Numbered from the stretch's first letter, positions 27,182 through 39,623 are shown. The stretch is DNA of 64,000 bases from Roseitalea porphyridii (GCF_004331955.1 NZ_CP036532.1:2976001-3040000), one strand, 5' to 3'. The notes: generated from the sequence alone by a model not told the origin. Numbers and translations: made by a program.

Positions 27182-29596
27182 CTATTGCGCCGGGACGGTG
27201 ATTTCCATGCCGACCTCGAGATTGTCGGCCATCAGGTCCGGATTGGCGTCGGCGATCTTCGACCACATGGTCGCATCGCCGTAGAACTCGCGCGCGATCT
27301 CCCACAGCGTGTCGCCGGCCTCGATGACGTAGGTCTCGCCTTCGGCCATGGCATCGTCGGACGCCATCTCCTCGGTGGCTTCCTCGGACGCCATTTCCTC
27401 GGTCTCGGCCATCTCCTCCGATGCCATTTCCTCCTCGGAGGCCATTTCCTCATCGGAGGCCATGTCTTCGGCCGGCGCTTCCTCGGAAGCCATTTCCTCG
27501 GCAGGCGCTTCCTCGGCCGCGATCACCGGGCCTTCCGAGGACAGCGACTCGGCCGAAAGCGCGGTCTCCGGCGGAACCACCTCGGTCTCTTCCGCTGCCA
27601 TCTCCTCGGTCTCGGTCATCTCGTCGGATGCCATCTCCTCGGCGGGCGCTTCTTCGGTCTCGATCATTGGACCTTCGGTCGACAGCGACTCGGCCGAGAG
27701 CGCCGTCTCCGGCGGAACCACCTCGGTCTCCTCGGCGGTCTCGTCCGACGCCATTTCCTCGGTTTCGGCCATCTCTTCGGACGCCATCTCCTCGGCGGGG
27801 GCTTCCTCGGCCTCGATCATCGGACCTTCGGTCGACAGCGATTCGGCCGAAAGCGCGGTTTCCGGCGGAACCACCTCGGTCTCCTCGGCGGTCTCGTCCG
27901 ACGCCATTTCCTCGGTCTCGGCCATCTCTTCAGACGCCGTTTCCTCGGCCGGAGCCTCGTCTTCCTCCATCGCCGCGGCGTCGGCCGCAGCCATGATCCG
28001 GCCGTCCGTGTAGGGCTCGTACGGGCTGTTCTCGGCCAGATAGTCGGCCACCACCTGTTCGAGGCCCGGGCCGTAATCGTAGGCATTCTCGGCGTTCTCG
28101 GCGAACATCGCATAGCCGTCGCCGCCGCCGCGCATGTAGTTGTTGGAGACCACGCCATAGGTCGCGTCCGGATCGAGCGGTGTCTCGTTGCCCTCGGCGT
28201 CGACGACCATCACGTCGGAGATGCGGTTGCCCGGCTCGGCGCTGGCGTCGAACGTGTAGGACAGGCCGGCCACCTGCGGGAACCGGCCGGCGCCCTCCTC
28301 GATCTGGCCGACGCCGTTCTCGAGCGCGCCGATCACGTCCTCGCCCTTGAGCTGGAACGTCGCCAGCGTGTTCTGGAACGGCAGCACGGTGAGCACCTCG
28401 CCCATCGTGATCTCGCCGGAGTCGATCGAGGCACGCAGGCCGCCGCCGTTCTGGATGGCGATCTGGATGCCCTGGTCGCGCACCCGGTCGAGCATCGCGT
28501 CGGCGACCAGATTGCCCATCTCGCATTCCATCGCCCGGCACACCTCGCGGCTGCCCTCGATGGCGGCGGTGGTCTCGCCGACGGGCTGCACCTTGAGCTC
28601 CTCGATCGGCTCGGCCAGTTCCTGGACGCGGGCGACGAAGCCCTCGTCGGGCTCCACCGAGGCGTCGAGCAGATGCGGCTCGCCTTCGGCCGAGATCACG
28701 TTGCCCTCGTCGTCGAACGTCACCTGCAGTTCGCCCAGATATTTCGAATAGGCATAGGCCTGCACGATCGGCACGTCCTGGCCGGACGGGTTCTGGACCA
28801 CCACCGGATAGACGTCGGCGGCATCCTCTTGGACGTTCGACAAAAGCGTGTGCGAGTGGCCGCCGACGATCACGTCGATCCCGTCGACGGCGGCGGCGAT
28901 CTCCTTGTCGCGCGGCAGGCCGACATGCGACAGCAGGATGATCTTGTTGACGCCCTCGGCCTCCATCTCGGCGACCGCCCCGGTCAGATAGTTGGTCTCC
29001 TCGATCAGCAGGATCGTCGGGCCGGGCGAGGAGGTCTCGTCCGTGTCGGTGGCCAGCACCGAGACGATGCCGATCTTCTCGCCGCCCACTTCCGTGATCA
29101 CGTAGCCGGGCAGCATGTCGGCGAGCGGCGAACTGGCGCCGGCCAGCGTGTTGCCGGAGATCACCGGAAAGTCGGCCGCCTCGATGAACTCGGCGAGCGC
29201 CTCGGGTCCGTCGTCGAACTCGTGGTTGCCGACGGCCATCGCGTCGAAGCCGATGCCGTTCATGAACTCGACGGCCGCCTCGCCCTTGTAGGTGGTGTAG
29301 AACAGCGAGCCCTGGAACTGGTCGCCCGCGTCCAGCACCAGCACGTTGCCGCCCTCGGCGGTAATGGCGTCGCGGCGCTCGTCGATCTTGGTCTTGACGC
29401 GCGCGATGCCGCCGAAGCACTCGCCGGCCGCGTCGTCCTCGGCGCTGCAGGTCGAATCGAACCGGTTGATCGGCTCGATGCGCGAATGCAGGTCATTGAT
29501 GTGCAGGATGTCGAGCGTGAACTCGGCACGCGCCATGCCGCTCGTCAGAGCCACAGCCGAAACGCTGAGCGCCATCAGCATCGCTGTCTTTTTCAT
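27182..29596 (-). CDS. Periplasmic 5'-nucleotidase with acidic repeats and C-terminal LysM
   Basis: 804 residues. Signal peptide to ARA at about 24. The metallophosphatase domain (about 25-330) has HINDLHSR, DAGDQFQGS, GNHEFDDG and GGHSHTLL metal ligands; the 5'-nucleotidase C domain (about 345-520) has QNGGGLRASIDSG and YMRGGGDGYAMF. Residues 546-754 are an acidic Glu/Ala/Met/Thr tandem repeat, and a LysM domain fills 755-804 (YVIEAGDTLWEIAREFYGD). The family cleaves nucleotides to nucleoside plus phosphate; LysM would tether it to peptidoglycan. A PHO-box-like site precedes it. Confidence 0.92.
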   Translation of the reverse strand: MKKTAMLMALSVSAVALTSGMARAEFTLDILHINDLHSRIEPINRFDSTCSAEDDAAGECFGGIARVKTKIDERRDAITAEGGNVLVLDAGDQFQGSLFYTTYKGEAAVEFMNGIGFDAMAVGNHEFDDGPEALAEFIEAADFPVISGNTLAGASSPLADMLPGYVITEVGGEKIGIVSVLATDTDETSSPGPTILLIEETNYLTGAVAEMEAEGVNKIILLSHVGLPRDKEIAAAVDGIDVIVGGHSHTLLSNVQEDAADVYPVVVQNPSGQDVPIVQAYAYSKYLGELQVTFDDEGNVISAEGEPHLLDASVEPDEGFVARVQELAEPIEELKVQPVGETTAAIEGSREVCRAMECEMGNLVADAMLDRVRDQGIQIAIQNGGGLRASIDSGEITMGEVLTVLPFQNTLATFQLKGEDVIGALENGVGQIEEGAGRFPQVAGLSYTFDASAEPGNRISDVMVVDAEGNETPLDPDATYGVVSNNYMRGGGDGYAMFAENAENAYDYGPGLEQVVADYLAENSPYEPYTDGRIMAAADAAAMEEDEAPAEETASEEMAETEEMASDETAEETEVVPPETALSAESLSTEGPMIEAEEAPAEEMASEEMAETEEMASDETAEETEVVPPETALSAESLSTEGPMIETEEAPAEEMASDEMTETEEMAAEETEVVPPETALSAESLSSEGPVIAAEEAPAEEMASEEAPAEDMASDEEMASEEEMASEEMAETEEMASEEATEEMASDDAMAEGETYVIEAGDTLWEIAREFYGDATMWSKIADANPDLMADNLEVGMEITVPAQ
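27515..27961 (-). repeat. Coding tandem repeat in the 5'-nucleotidase gene
   Basis: Two near-identical 51-codon units (27809-27961 and 27656-27808) and one 47-codon unit (27515-27655), encoding the pattern EEAPAEEMASEE...EVVPPETALSAESLS...EGP. A shorter degenerate Glu/Ala/Met repeat continues to 27335. It looks recently expanded, because the DNA copies are close. Confidence 0.9.
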
Positions 29597-29661
29597 AGAG
29601 GCCTCCCGTTGCCTGAAATCGCGCGATCGCGCTCGGGTCGCGACGCTTATCGGGAAGCTAT

Positions 29662-29679
29662 GTGACAGGGATTTTACAG
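29662..29679 (-). promoter_or_regulatory. PHO-box-like direct repeat before the 5'-nucleotidase
   Basis: On the minus strand CTGTAAA and CTGTCAC are separated by four bases (ATCC), giving an 11-base period like the PhoB site (CTGTCAT-N4-CTGTCAT). It lies 66 bases before the start codon. Matches are 5 of 7 and 6 of 7. It would fit phosphate-starvation control of nucleotide scavenging. Confidence 0.6.
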
Positions 29680-29767
29680 TAAGGTCAACGGGTTTGCGCG
29701 CGCGAATCCGCCCCGTGCCGGCAGTCGGCGGCGGCGCCGGCGTGTGCCGGCGCCCGGGTCGGCAACC

Positions 29768-30196
29768 TCAGCCCACGCCGGAGCGGCGGATCAGCTGGAA
29801 CTGCTGGCCGGAATCGTTGGTGCAGTTCAGCGTCGTCGAACCGGCGAGTACGCAGTTGGCGCGGATGCGGGTCTCGCGCAGCAGCGAGAAATAGTCGAGC
29901 GCGATCGATTCCCGGCTCGTATAGGTGTAGGTGCCCTCGGCGACCCGGTTGCCGGTATCGTTGGCCACGCTGACGAAGCGCCCGTTCAGCAGGCTTGCGG
30001 TGGCAACGCCGCTGGAGTCGCTCCAGTTGCCGTCTAGCGGTCCGGCACGGGACACCGCGCTGGGCCCGCCGAATCCACCGCCGCCGCCCGGCGCCGGGAT
30101 CGTGCAGCCGGCAAGGACGATCGCGCCGACCGTCAGCGCCGCCCAGGCGAACGGCGCGGGACCGGACCTGCGCGCGCGAAACACCGATTTGTTCAT
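29768..30196 (-). CDS. Omp10-like outer-membrane lipoprotein
   Basis: 142 residues from MNKSVFRAR with a GGAG ribosome site. Lipoprotein signal with lipobox LAGC (TVGAIVLAGC). After a Gly-rich linker the mature part follows the Brucella Omp10 pattern: LDGNWSDSSGVATASLLNGR, EGTYTYTSRESIAL, NCVLAGSTTLNCTN and QFQLIRR. Omp10 contributes to envelope integrity in Brucella; a beta-barrel-like or AprI/Inh-like fold is suspected. A TTG two codons upstream is a less likely start. Confidence 0.8.
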   Translation of the reverse strand: MNKSVFRARRSGPAPFAWAALTVGAIVLAGCTIPAPGGGGGFGGPSAVSRAGPLDGNWSDSSGVATASLLNGRFVSVANDTGNRVAEGTYTYTSRESIALDYFSLLRETRIRANCVLAGSTTLNCTNDSGQQFQLIRRSGVG

Positions 30197-30280
30197 CGAC
30201 AATACTCCGTTCTGCCCTTGCGGGCGATAATCTATGCCAACCGGTCAAAAGACGGAACCCGTCTTTGTCGGTTCCCCCAC

Positions 30281-31192
30281 TCAATGGTTCCTGGCCGCTC
30301 CCCGTTCCAGCCAGTCGGCCAGCGCGTCCCGACCCGCCCGTATGCCCTTGTAGTCCTGGCCGGGCCGGTCGAGCGCGCGCAGACGCGTCGCCAGCGACGC
30401 GGCCAGCCCCGCGTGGTCGAAGATGCCGGCGAGCGGATCGGTCGCGACCCGGATCGTGAACAGGATGTCGCCGCTTTCGGGCAGCTTGCACAGCGTCTGG
30501 TCCTCGCAGCGCAGGAACATGGCGGCCAGATCGTCGATGCTCGCCTCGGCGGGCAGAAGGTCGTGCGGATGCGGCTGCGGCCGGAACAGGCCGCCATTGT
30601 CGTGCAGCGACCAGTTCGACCGGGCGACGATCACGCCCGGCCGCAGATTGTCGAACATGCGCTCGATCAGCACCGCCTTGCGCGTGCCCGCCGAAAAGCC
30701 CGGAACCGGCGCATGGATCGATGCCAGCGGCCGGTCGAACTTCTCGGCAAGGCGCCAGTAGGAGGGAAAGCACAGGCTCGCCGCGACCAGCCGCCAGCCA
30801 TCGTCGTGCTTGCGCATCAGCACCAGATCGTCGGCGACCAGGCGCGACGCGGTCAGCAGCGGCGCCGGATCGGCGTCCGGTGCGACCGGCACGCTGCGTT
30901 CGCCGATGCCGATCGTATGCGCGGTGCGCCGGTAGGTCTGCGGAAACGCGGCCGGCAGATGCCCGGCGAGCAGGGCCAGCGCCTCGGCCTGCGCGTCGAC
31001 CGTGTCCGCACGCGCGGCGAACACGTCCGCCGGCCGGGACGCGATCAGCGCGTCCTTCTCCGCAAGGTTCGCCGTCAGCCGGTCGTCCGGCGCCAGCCAG
31101 CGCGCCGGATCGTCGAGCGGCTTCAGGCCGATCGCGAACGCCTCGGCATAGCCAGGTCGCGCGAAGGTGCCGCCGGCGTGCAGGGAACTCAC
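30281..31192 (-). CDS. DUF3445, heme-dependent oxidative N-demethylase family protein
   Basis: 303 residues, GTG start, overlapping the pepF stop as GTGA. Conserved family segments: YRRTAHTIGIGE, LVADDLVLMRKHDDGWRLVA, CFPSYWRLAEKFDRPLASIH, VARSNWSLHDNGGLFRP. In the characterised homologue (HODM type) the core binds heme and removes methyl groups from dimethylamine. The substrate here is unproven, but the sox operon elsewhere in the window fits methylamine-type metabolism. Confidence 0.85.
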   Translation of the reverse strand: MSSLHAGGTFARPGYAEAFAIGLKPLDDPARWLAPDDRLTANLAEKDALIASRPADVFAARADTVDAQAEALALLAGHLPAAFPQTYRRTAHTIGIGERSVPVAPDADPAPLLTASRLVADDLVLMRKHDDGWRLVAASLCFPSYWRLAEKFDRPLASIHAPVPGFSAGTRKAVLIERMFDNLRPGVIVARSNWSLHDNGGLFRPQPHPHDLLPAEASIDDLAAMFLRCEDQTLCKLPESGDILFTIRVATDPLAGIFDHAGLAASLATRLRALDRPGQDYKGIRAGRDALADWLERGAARNH

Positions 31193-33039
31193 CCGTCCAG
31201 CGCCTCCAGCTCGTCGACGATGGCGCTGATGACGCCCAGACCCTTCGCCCAGAAGTCGGGATCGCGCGCATCAAGGCCGAACGGCGCCAGCAGTTCGGTA
31301 TGGTGCTTGGAGCCGCCCGCCCGCAGCATGTCGAAATAGGCCTCCTGAAACCCGCTCTCGGCGTTCTGGTAGACCGCATAGAGCGAGTTCACCAGGCAGT
31401 CGCCGAACGCGTAGGCATAGACGTAGAAGGGCGAGCGGATGAAGTGCGGGATATAGGTCCAGAACAGCTCGTACCCTTCGTTCAGCCGGATCGCCGGACC
31501 AAGGCTTTCGGCCTGCACCTCCAGCCAGAACGCGCCGATCTGTTCGGTCGTCAACTCGCCCTGCCGGCGCGCCTCGTGCACCTTGCGCTCGAACATGTAA
31601 AAGGCGATCTGCCGGATCACCGTGTTGATCATGTCCTCGGCCTTCTGCGCGAGCATCGCCTTGCGCTCGCGCGGGTCCGAGGTGCCCTCCAGCATCGCAC
31701 GGAAGGTCAGCATCTCGCCAAACACCGAGGCGGTCTCGGCCAGCGTCAGCGGCGTCTGCGCCAGAAGCGCGCCCTGCTCGGCGGCAAGCACCTGGTGCAC
31801 GCCGTGGCCCAGCTCGTGCGCCAGCGTCATCACGTCGCGCGGCTTTCCCTGATAGTTGAGCAGGATATAGGGATGCGCCGAGGGCACGGTCGGATGCGAG
31901 AATGCGCCGGGCGACTTGCCCGGCCGCGTCGGCGCGTCGATCCAGCCTTCCTCGAAGAAGCGTTCGGCGATGCCGGCCATGTCCGGCGAAAAGCCGGCAT
32001 AGGCGTCGAGCACGATCTTGCGCGCGCTAGGCCAGCCGATCACGGCCTGCGGGGTTTCGGGCAGCGGCGCGTTGCGGTCCCAGGCGTCCATCTGCTCCAT
32101 GCCGAGCCATCTGGCCTTCATCGCGTAGTAGCGATGGGAGATCGCCGGAAAGCTCTCGCGCACCGAACGCACCAGCGCCTCGACCACGTCGCGCTCGACC
32201 CGGTTGGAAAGATGTCGGGCGTCGGCGACATCGGCGAAGCCGCGCCAGCGATCGGAGATTTCCTTGTCCTTGGCCAGCGTGTTGGTGATCAGCGTGAAGG
32301 TGCGCTTGTGCGCGCCGAAGGTCTCCGCCAGCGCCTCGAACGCCTTGCGCCGCACCGCCCGGTCCGGCTCCTGCAGCCTGGCGAAGGTCGGCTCGAGCGC
32401 CAGTTCCTCGCCGTCGACCTCGAACGAAAGGCCCGTGAGCGTCTCGTCGAACAGCCGCTGGAAGGCGGCCGACGACGTCACCGACTTCTCGAGGAAGAGC
32501 TGCTCGAGCCGGTCGTCGAGCTGATACGGCTTTTCGAGCCGCAGGTCGTCGATCCAGGGCTTGTATCGCGCCAGCACCGCGTCGCGGCCATAGGCCGCAT
32601 CCAGCCGGTCCTCGGCGATCTGGTTCATCTCGAGCTGGAAGAACAGAAGATGCGCCGAAAGATCGGTCAGGTGCTGCTGCACGTCGCCGTAGAACTTGGC
32701 CCGCGCCGGATCGGTCGTGTCGGCCGCATAGAGCAGCCCCGCATAGGAGGCGACCCGGCCGATCAGTTCCTCGATCGTCTCATAGGCCGTCACCGCGCCG
32801 CCGAGCGTGCCCTCGTCCGCCGCCTCGGCGAGCCGGCCCTTCCAGGCTTCCGCGAACGCGGCCGCCTCGGTGGCGGCCCGTTCCATGTCGCCGGCCAGTT
32901 CGGGACTGTCCATGGCGGGGTAGAGGTCCGACAGCCGCCAGTCGGGCAGATCGCCCAGATCGGCGTCCCGGCTTCTAGCCGCATTGGGCGCCCAAGCGAT
33001 CGGGCCGTTCCGTTGGGACGTTCTGTTCCAGGCGTTCAT
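31189..33039 (-). CDS. pepF: Oligoendopeptidase F, M3 family
   Basis: 616 residues. Cytoplasmic zinc peptidase for short peptides. The zinc site is HELGHGVHQ (about 405-413), followed by the downstream Glu ligand in ETASVFGEML. The whole protein is helical, as in M3 enzymes. It is the first gene of a two-gene unit with the DUF3445 gene. Confidence 0.95.
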   Translation of the reverse strand: MNAWNRTSQRNGPIAWAPNAARSRDADLGDLPDWRLSDLYPAMDSPELAGDMERAATEAAAFAEAWKGRLAEAADEGTLGGAVTAYETIEELIGRVASYAGLLYAADTTDPARAKFYGDVQQHLTDLSAHLLFFQLEMNQIAEDRLDAAYGRDAVLARYKPWIDDLRLEKPYQLDDRLEQLFLEKSVTSSAAFQRLFDETLTGLSFEVDGEELALEPTFARLQEPDRAVRRKAFEALAETFGAHKRTFTLITNTLAKDKEISDRWRGFADVADARHLSNRVERDVVEALVRSVRESFPAISHRYYAMKARWLGMEQMDAWDRNAPLPETPQAVIGWPSARKIVLDAYAGFSPDMAGIAERFFEEGWIDAPTRPGKSPGAFSHPTVPSAHPYILLNYQGKPRDVMTLAHELGHGVHQVLAAEQGALLAQTPLTLAETASVFGEMLTFRAMLEGTSDPRERKAMLAQKAEDMINTVIRQIAFYMFERKVHEARRQGELTTEQIGAFWLEVQAESLGPAIRLNEGYELFWTYIPHFIRSPFYVYAYAFGDCLVNSLYAVYQNAESGFQEAYFDMLRAGGSKHHTELLAPFGLDARDPDFWAKGLGVISAIVDELEALDG

Positions 33040-33177
33040 CGGGCATCCCCGTTCGAATTTGCATCAAATCTTCGCGTCCGGCTTAGCGGAACCTCAAAGG
33101 CGCTGTGTCAACTTGGCGCATCAGCAACCGCAATGGACGGCCCACGACTGTAGGCCGCCGAACCACCAGCGCAAGTC

Positions 33178-34701
<1,524 letters not shown>

Positions 34702-34935
34702 GCCTGTGCCGGAACCGCACGCGTTAACCGCCCATATACCATGGGCGAACGCGGACGCGCGCGATGACATTTTTGCCACGCAATGACCGCATTTCCCCTT
34801 GATGGAAGCTCGGGGACGCCCGCAGACCGCGTTCCGGACCGCCTCCGGCACGCCGCGACGATTGATTTGAATGCGGCACGGTGGCAAGAGGCGATAAGGA
34901 GCGGTTAACCACGATGCGGGTAGCGTCCCGGGACA

Positions 34936-34959
34936 GGTCACGGCCCGATTGCCGTGACC
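34936..34959 (+). other. Perfect 9-bp inverted repeat in the DUF882 gene leader
   Basis: GGTCACGGC and GCCGTGACC flank CCGATT. It covers an in-frame GTG (34954), so that codon is unlikely to be the start. It may be an operator or a 5' leader hairpin. Confidence 0.5.
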
Positions 34960-34983
34960 GGGGACAAGACGGATTGGTGCGCT

Positions 34984-37002
34984 TTGAGCCTCACCGGACA
35001 CGACAGGACGGCGATCTTCGCTGACCGACGCGCGAGCCGCGTCGCGACGACGGTCATCGCTCTGATGATCGCGCTTTGCGCCGTTCTGACGCCCGCTTCC
35101 GCCCAGGCCGAGACGCGCACCCTCAAGCTCTATAACACCCACACCGGCGAACGCGACCAGATCACCTTCAAGCGCAACGGCCGCTACGTCCAGAGCGGGC
35201 TCAACCAGCTCAACCGGTTCCTGCGCGACCACCGCCGCAACGAACCGACCAGAATGGACCCCGAACTGTTCGATCTGGTCTGGGAGGTCTACGAGGCCTC
35301 GGGCGCGCGCGATTACATCCACGTCGTCTCGGGCTACCGCTCGCCCGCCACCAACGAGATGCTGCGCCGGACGCGCGGCGGCCAGGCCAAGAAGAGCCAG
35401 CACATGGTCGGCAAGGCGATGGATTTCTTCATCCCCGGCGTCCCGGCGACGCGGCTGCGCGAACTGGGCTTCAAGCTGCAGGGCGGCGGCGTCGGCTATT
35501 ACCCGAAGTCGGCGAGCCCCTACGTGCACCTCGACACCGGCAATGTCCGCGCATGGCCGCGCATGAGCCGGTCGCAGCTCACCCGCCTTTTCCCGGACGG
35601 CAAGACGCTGCACCTGCCGCCCGATGGCCGGCGCCTTCCGGGCTATCAGCAGGCGCTCGCCGAATACAATGCACGCCAGCGCTCGGGCCAGCCGGCGACC
35701 TTCGGCCGTTCGCGCGGCGGCAGCAGCGGCGGCGGCGGCAATGGTGGCGGCCTTCTCGCCAACCTGTTCGGCGGCGGCGGTGGCGGCTCCGATGACGAAC
35801 CCACGAGCCCGCGCGCGTCGGGCCCCGCACGAACCGCGGTGCCGGCCGCCCGTCAGGAGCCGCGCGAGACGCCGGCCACGGTCCTTGCCGCGTTGCCCTC
35901 GCGTTCGATGCCGGTTCCGAGCGCGGCGCCGCGCGCCGTTCTGCGCCAAGGCGTCCCGGTCGCGGTGACGACGCCGCAGGCGACCGCTTCGGCCGCACCG
36001 CAGGCGCCCGACACGCCGCCCGCGTCGACCGGGCTTCCCGGCCTGCGCCTGCCCACACCGCGCGCCATCATTCCGGGCATCGGCGTCGGCGACCAGCGTC
36101 CGGCCCAGGCCGAGGCGCCCGCGCCGCAACCCGCTCCCGCGCCGGCACCGGAACCTGCACCCGAACCGGCTCCCGCATCGGGACCCGCCGTGCTGCTCGC
36201 CGAACTCACCCCGCCCGTGCCGCAGCGCCGGCCCGGCGTCCTCGTGGCGGCCGCCGACGCGCCCGCCGAGCGCCGCAGCGCCGACCAGATCGAGGCGTCG
36301 GCGACGATCGCGGCCGCGGCCGGTGACGATGACGCCACGGCCCTGCTGGCCGCCGCCGAGGCGACGCCCGAGACCACAGAGCCCACGCAACTGGCGCTGG
36401 CGATGCCGGTCCCCTCGCCGCGGCCCGAGCCGCAGCAGACCGCAAACGTGCCGACGACGCTCGCCGCCTACGCGCCGCCGACGGCGCCGGTCGAACCGAT
36501 GGTGGCGCCGGCAAACCCCGAACCGGCGTTGCGCGCCGACGATGCCGCAACCGGGGCGCCGACCGGCCGTGGCGGCCGCATCGCCGTGCCGGCCCCGCGT
36601 CCCGATAGCGCCGATGACGCCGTGATGACGGCCGCCCTCGATACGGGCGTGCGCACCACCGCCAAGGCCGGCCGCCCCTCGGCCCGCGATGCGGTCACGG
36701 TGGCGCCGCCGCGCGTGCCGGTGGTTCCGGCCGAGCAGATCGATCCGACACGCTTCGGCGACTGGACGGTCAGCGTCGCTTCGGTCACCGCGAGCGGCCG
36801 GCCCACCGAACGGCCGCAATTCATCAAGAACGCCACGCGGGCGGCACCCGACGCCGTCTACACCGCCGGCTTCTCCAAGGCCCCGCCGCCCGATCCGAGC
36901 CGGCTTTCGGGCAATGCGGTCACGTTCCTCGCCGTGGCGCGCTTCGGCTCCACCGGCGGCGACGGCCAGCCCCTGCAACTGCAGATACCGGCGACGAACT
37001 GA
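34984..37002 (+). CDS. DUF882/M15-like secreted protein with Pro/Ala-rich tail
   Basis: 672 residues from TTG 34984 (the frame is open from GTG 34954; the true start is unclear). A hydrophobic export segment ending SAQA is followed by a DUF882 (YcbK-like, peptidase M15-type) domain at about 50-190: VSGYRSPATNEMLRR, KSQHMVGKAMDFFIPG, and YVHLDTGNVRAWP. Those His/Asp residues are those used for zinc. A very long Pro/Ala/Arg-rich region follows. Family members trim peptidoglycan or cell-wall peptides; activity here is inferred. Confidence 0.8.
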   Translation: MSLTGHDRTAIFADRRASRVATTVIALMIALCAVLTPASAQAETRTLKLYNTHTGERDQITFKRNGRYVQSGLNQLNRFLRDHRRNEPTRMDPELFDLVWEVYEASGARDYIHVVSGYRSPATNEMLRRTRGGQAKKSQHMVGKAMDFFIPGVPATRLRELGFKLQGGGVGYYPKSASPYVHLDTGNVRAWPRMSRSQLTRLFPDGKTLHLPPDGRRLPGYQQALAEYNARQRSGQPATFGRSRGGSSGGGGNGGGLLANLFGGGGGGSDDEPTSPRASGPARTAVPAARQEPRETPATVLAALPSRSMPVPSAAPRAVLRQGVPVAVTTPQATASAAPQAPDTPPASTGLPGLRLPTPRAIIPGIGVGDQRPAQAEAPAPQPAPAPAPEPAPEPAPASGPAVLLAELTPPVPQRRPGVLVAAADAPAERRSADQIEASATIAAAAGDDDATALLAAAEATPETTEPTQLALAMPVPSPRPEPQQTANVPTTLAAYAPPTAPVEPMVAPANPEPALRADDAATGAPTGRGGRIAVPAPRPDSADDAVMTAALDTGVRTTAKAGRPSARDAVTVAPPRVPVVPAEQIDPTRFGDWTVSVASVTASGRPTERPQFIKNATRAAPDAVYTAGFSKAPPPDPSRLSGNAVTFLAVARFGSTGGDGQPLQLQIPATN

Positions 37003-37082
37003 TCACGATCGCCGGCCGTCGAGGTCTTTTCGGTAGAGTGGACTGAGATGGGCGAACGGCGCCGGACGCGCCGTTGAACGGC

Positions 37083-37343
37083 CTATTCCGGCGTTCTCAG
37101 CATGCCGAGCGCGGCCATGTAGGTGTCGAGCACCGCTTCCTGCTCCATGCGCTCGTTCTGGTCCTGCTTGCGGATCGCGACGATCTTGCGCAGCGCCTTG
37201 GTGTCGAAGCCGTTCGCCTTGGCCTCCGCATACACATCCTTGATGTCGTCGGCGATCGTCTTCTTCTCCTCCTCGAGGCGCTCGATGCGCTCGACGATGG
37301 TGCGCAGCTGGTCGCGCGCGACGGCCTGGACGTTGTCGGACAT
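37083..37343 (-). CDS. gapR: GapR-family nucleoid protein (DUF2312)
   Basis: 86 residues from [13 protein letters not shown]. Coiled-coil pattern [20 protein letters not shown], then [20 protein letters not shown], as in Caulobacter GapR, which binds overtwisted DNA ahead of polymerases and helps chromosome supercoiling and replication. Alternative upstream TTG ignored. A GC hairpin (AACGGCGC/GCGCCGTT, 37055-37075) follows the stop. Confidence 0.92.
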   Translation of the reverse strand: MSDNVQAVARDQLRTIVERIERLEEEKKTIADDIKDVYAEAKANGFDTKALRKIVAIRKQDQNERMEQEAVLDTYMAALGMLRTPE

Positions 37344-37452
37344 GCGTCGTGATTCCAATCGATGACGAAAGCCCGGCCCGCTTGCCGCATCGCCGTGGAT
37401 GCGTCAACCGGGCACGGGCTTGTTCACAGGCCTTGCGGCGCGTGCGGGCCGT

Positions 37453-37653
37453 TCAGGTCTTCTTCGGCTGGATCAGCCCGTCGAGCTTGTTGGCGAGCCA
37501 CCAGGCCGCCGGAATGCCGATCACCGCGCCGGCGCCCGCGGCGATCGCGATATAGGTCGCCGAGAACAGATCGGCGGTCAAAAGCGCGACGACGAAAATA
37601 CCTGCCAGGGTCGGCGCAACGAGCAGATAGGCTGCCAGCCTGAGCGAGAACAT
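37453..37653 (-). CDS. Small two-helix membrane protein
   Basis: 66 residues from MFSLRLAAY with AGGAGGGG just before. Two hydrophobic helices (YLLVAPTLAGIFVVALLTA; IAIAAGAGAVIGIPAAWWLA) and a short Lys-rich tail. It resembles a short rhizobial family often mislabelled as CTP synthetase. No function is known. Confidence 0.7.
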   Translation of the reverse strand: MFSLRLAAYLLVAPTLAGIFVVALLTADLFSATYIAIAAGAGAVIGIPAAWWLANKLDGLIQPKKT

Positions 37654-37745
37654 GTTTCCCCTCCTGAACCGCGATTGGATGGCGGCACATTCGGGCCGGA
37701 CCGGCGTCCACTCCTTGATCTGCCGCAATCGCCGCGACGATTTGG

Positions 37746-39206
<1,461 letters not shown>

Positions 39207-39230
39207 TGTTGTTCCAGTCGTTTGCGCTCG

Positions 39231-39623
39231 TCAGTCGAGCCAGTTTTCAAGTTTCAGGTCGGGAACCTGCCCGAACGCGCGATCGCCGGAGACCAGTGTC
39301 GCATCGAGCGAGACCGCATGCGCCGCAATCAACAGATCGTTCGCGCCCAAGCCAACGCCTGTACGGGTGAGCTTTGCGCGTAATCTGGCGTACGCCCTCT
39401 CGGCGGGTTGCTCAAACGGCAAGATCGTCATCTGGTCAAGCAATCCACGCACCAGCCGGGCCCGTCTCGAACCGGGCGCATTCTCGATCCCGTACAGAAT
39501 CTCTCCGGCAACGATGATGCTGACGGCGTACTGTTCGCCGCCCACCTCGGCGGCACGCCTTGCCACCTTGCCGCCAGCGTCCCGCACGATGTCGGAGACC
39601 ACGTTCGTGTCCAGGAGATACAC
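39231..39623 (-). CDS. vapC: VapC-type PIN-domain toxin
   Basis: 130 residues, GTG start, 3 bases after the vapB stop. PIN-domain acidic residues are in MYLLDTN (Asp5), AGEILYG, and LGANDLLIAAHA. VapC toxins cut tRNA or rRNA when free of antitoxin. It lies between vapB and gltD, all on the same strand. Confidence 0.9.
   Translation of the reverse strand: MYLLDTNVVSDIVRDAGGKVARRAAEVGGEQYAVSIIVAGEILYGIENAPGSRRARLVRGLLDQMTILPFEQPAERAYARLRAKLTRTGVGLGANDLLIAAHAVSLDATLVSGDRAFGQVPDLKLENWLD

Noticed and set aside
27335-27961. Repeated DNA considered as a CRISPR array
   Set aside because: The units are 153 bases, in frame, and encode a clear protein repeat; there are no spacers.
27185-29665. Long plus-strand open frame over the 5'-nucleotidase
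   Set aside because: Antisense shadow; its Gly/Leu/Arg repeats are the mirror image of the acidic repeat.
34913-35023. Short frame starting at an ATG behind AAGGAG before the DUF882 gene
   Set aside because: About 36 codons, Arg/Asp-rich and overlapping the leader hairpin and the main gene; no support beyond the ribosome site.
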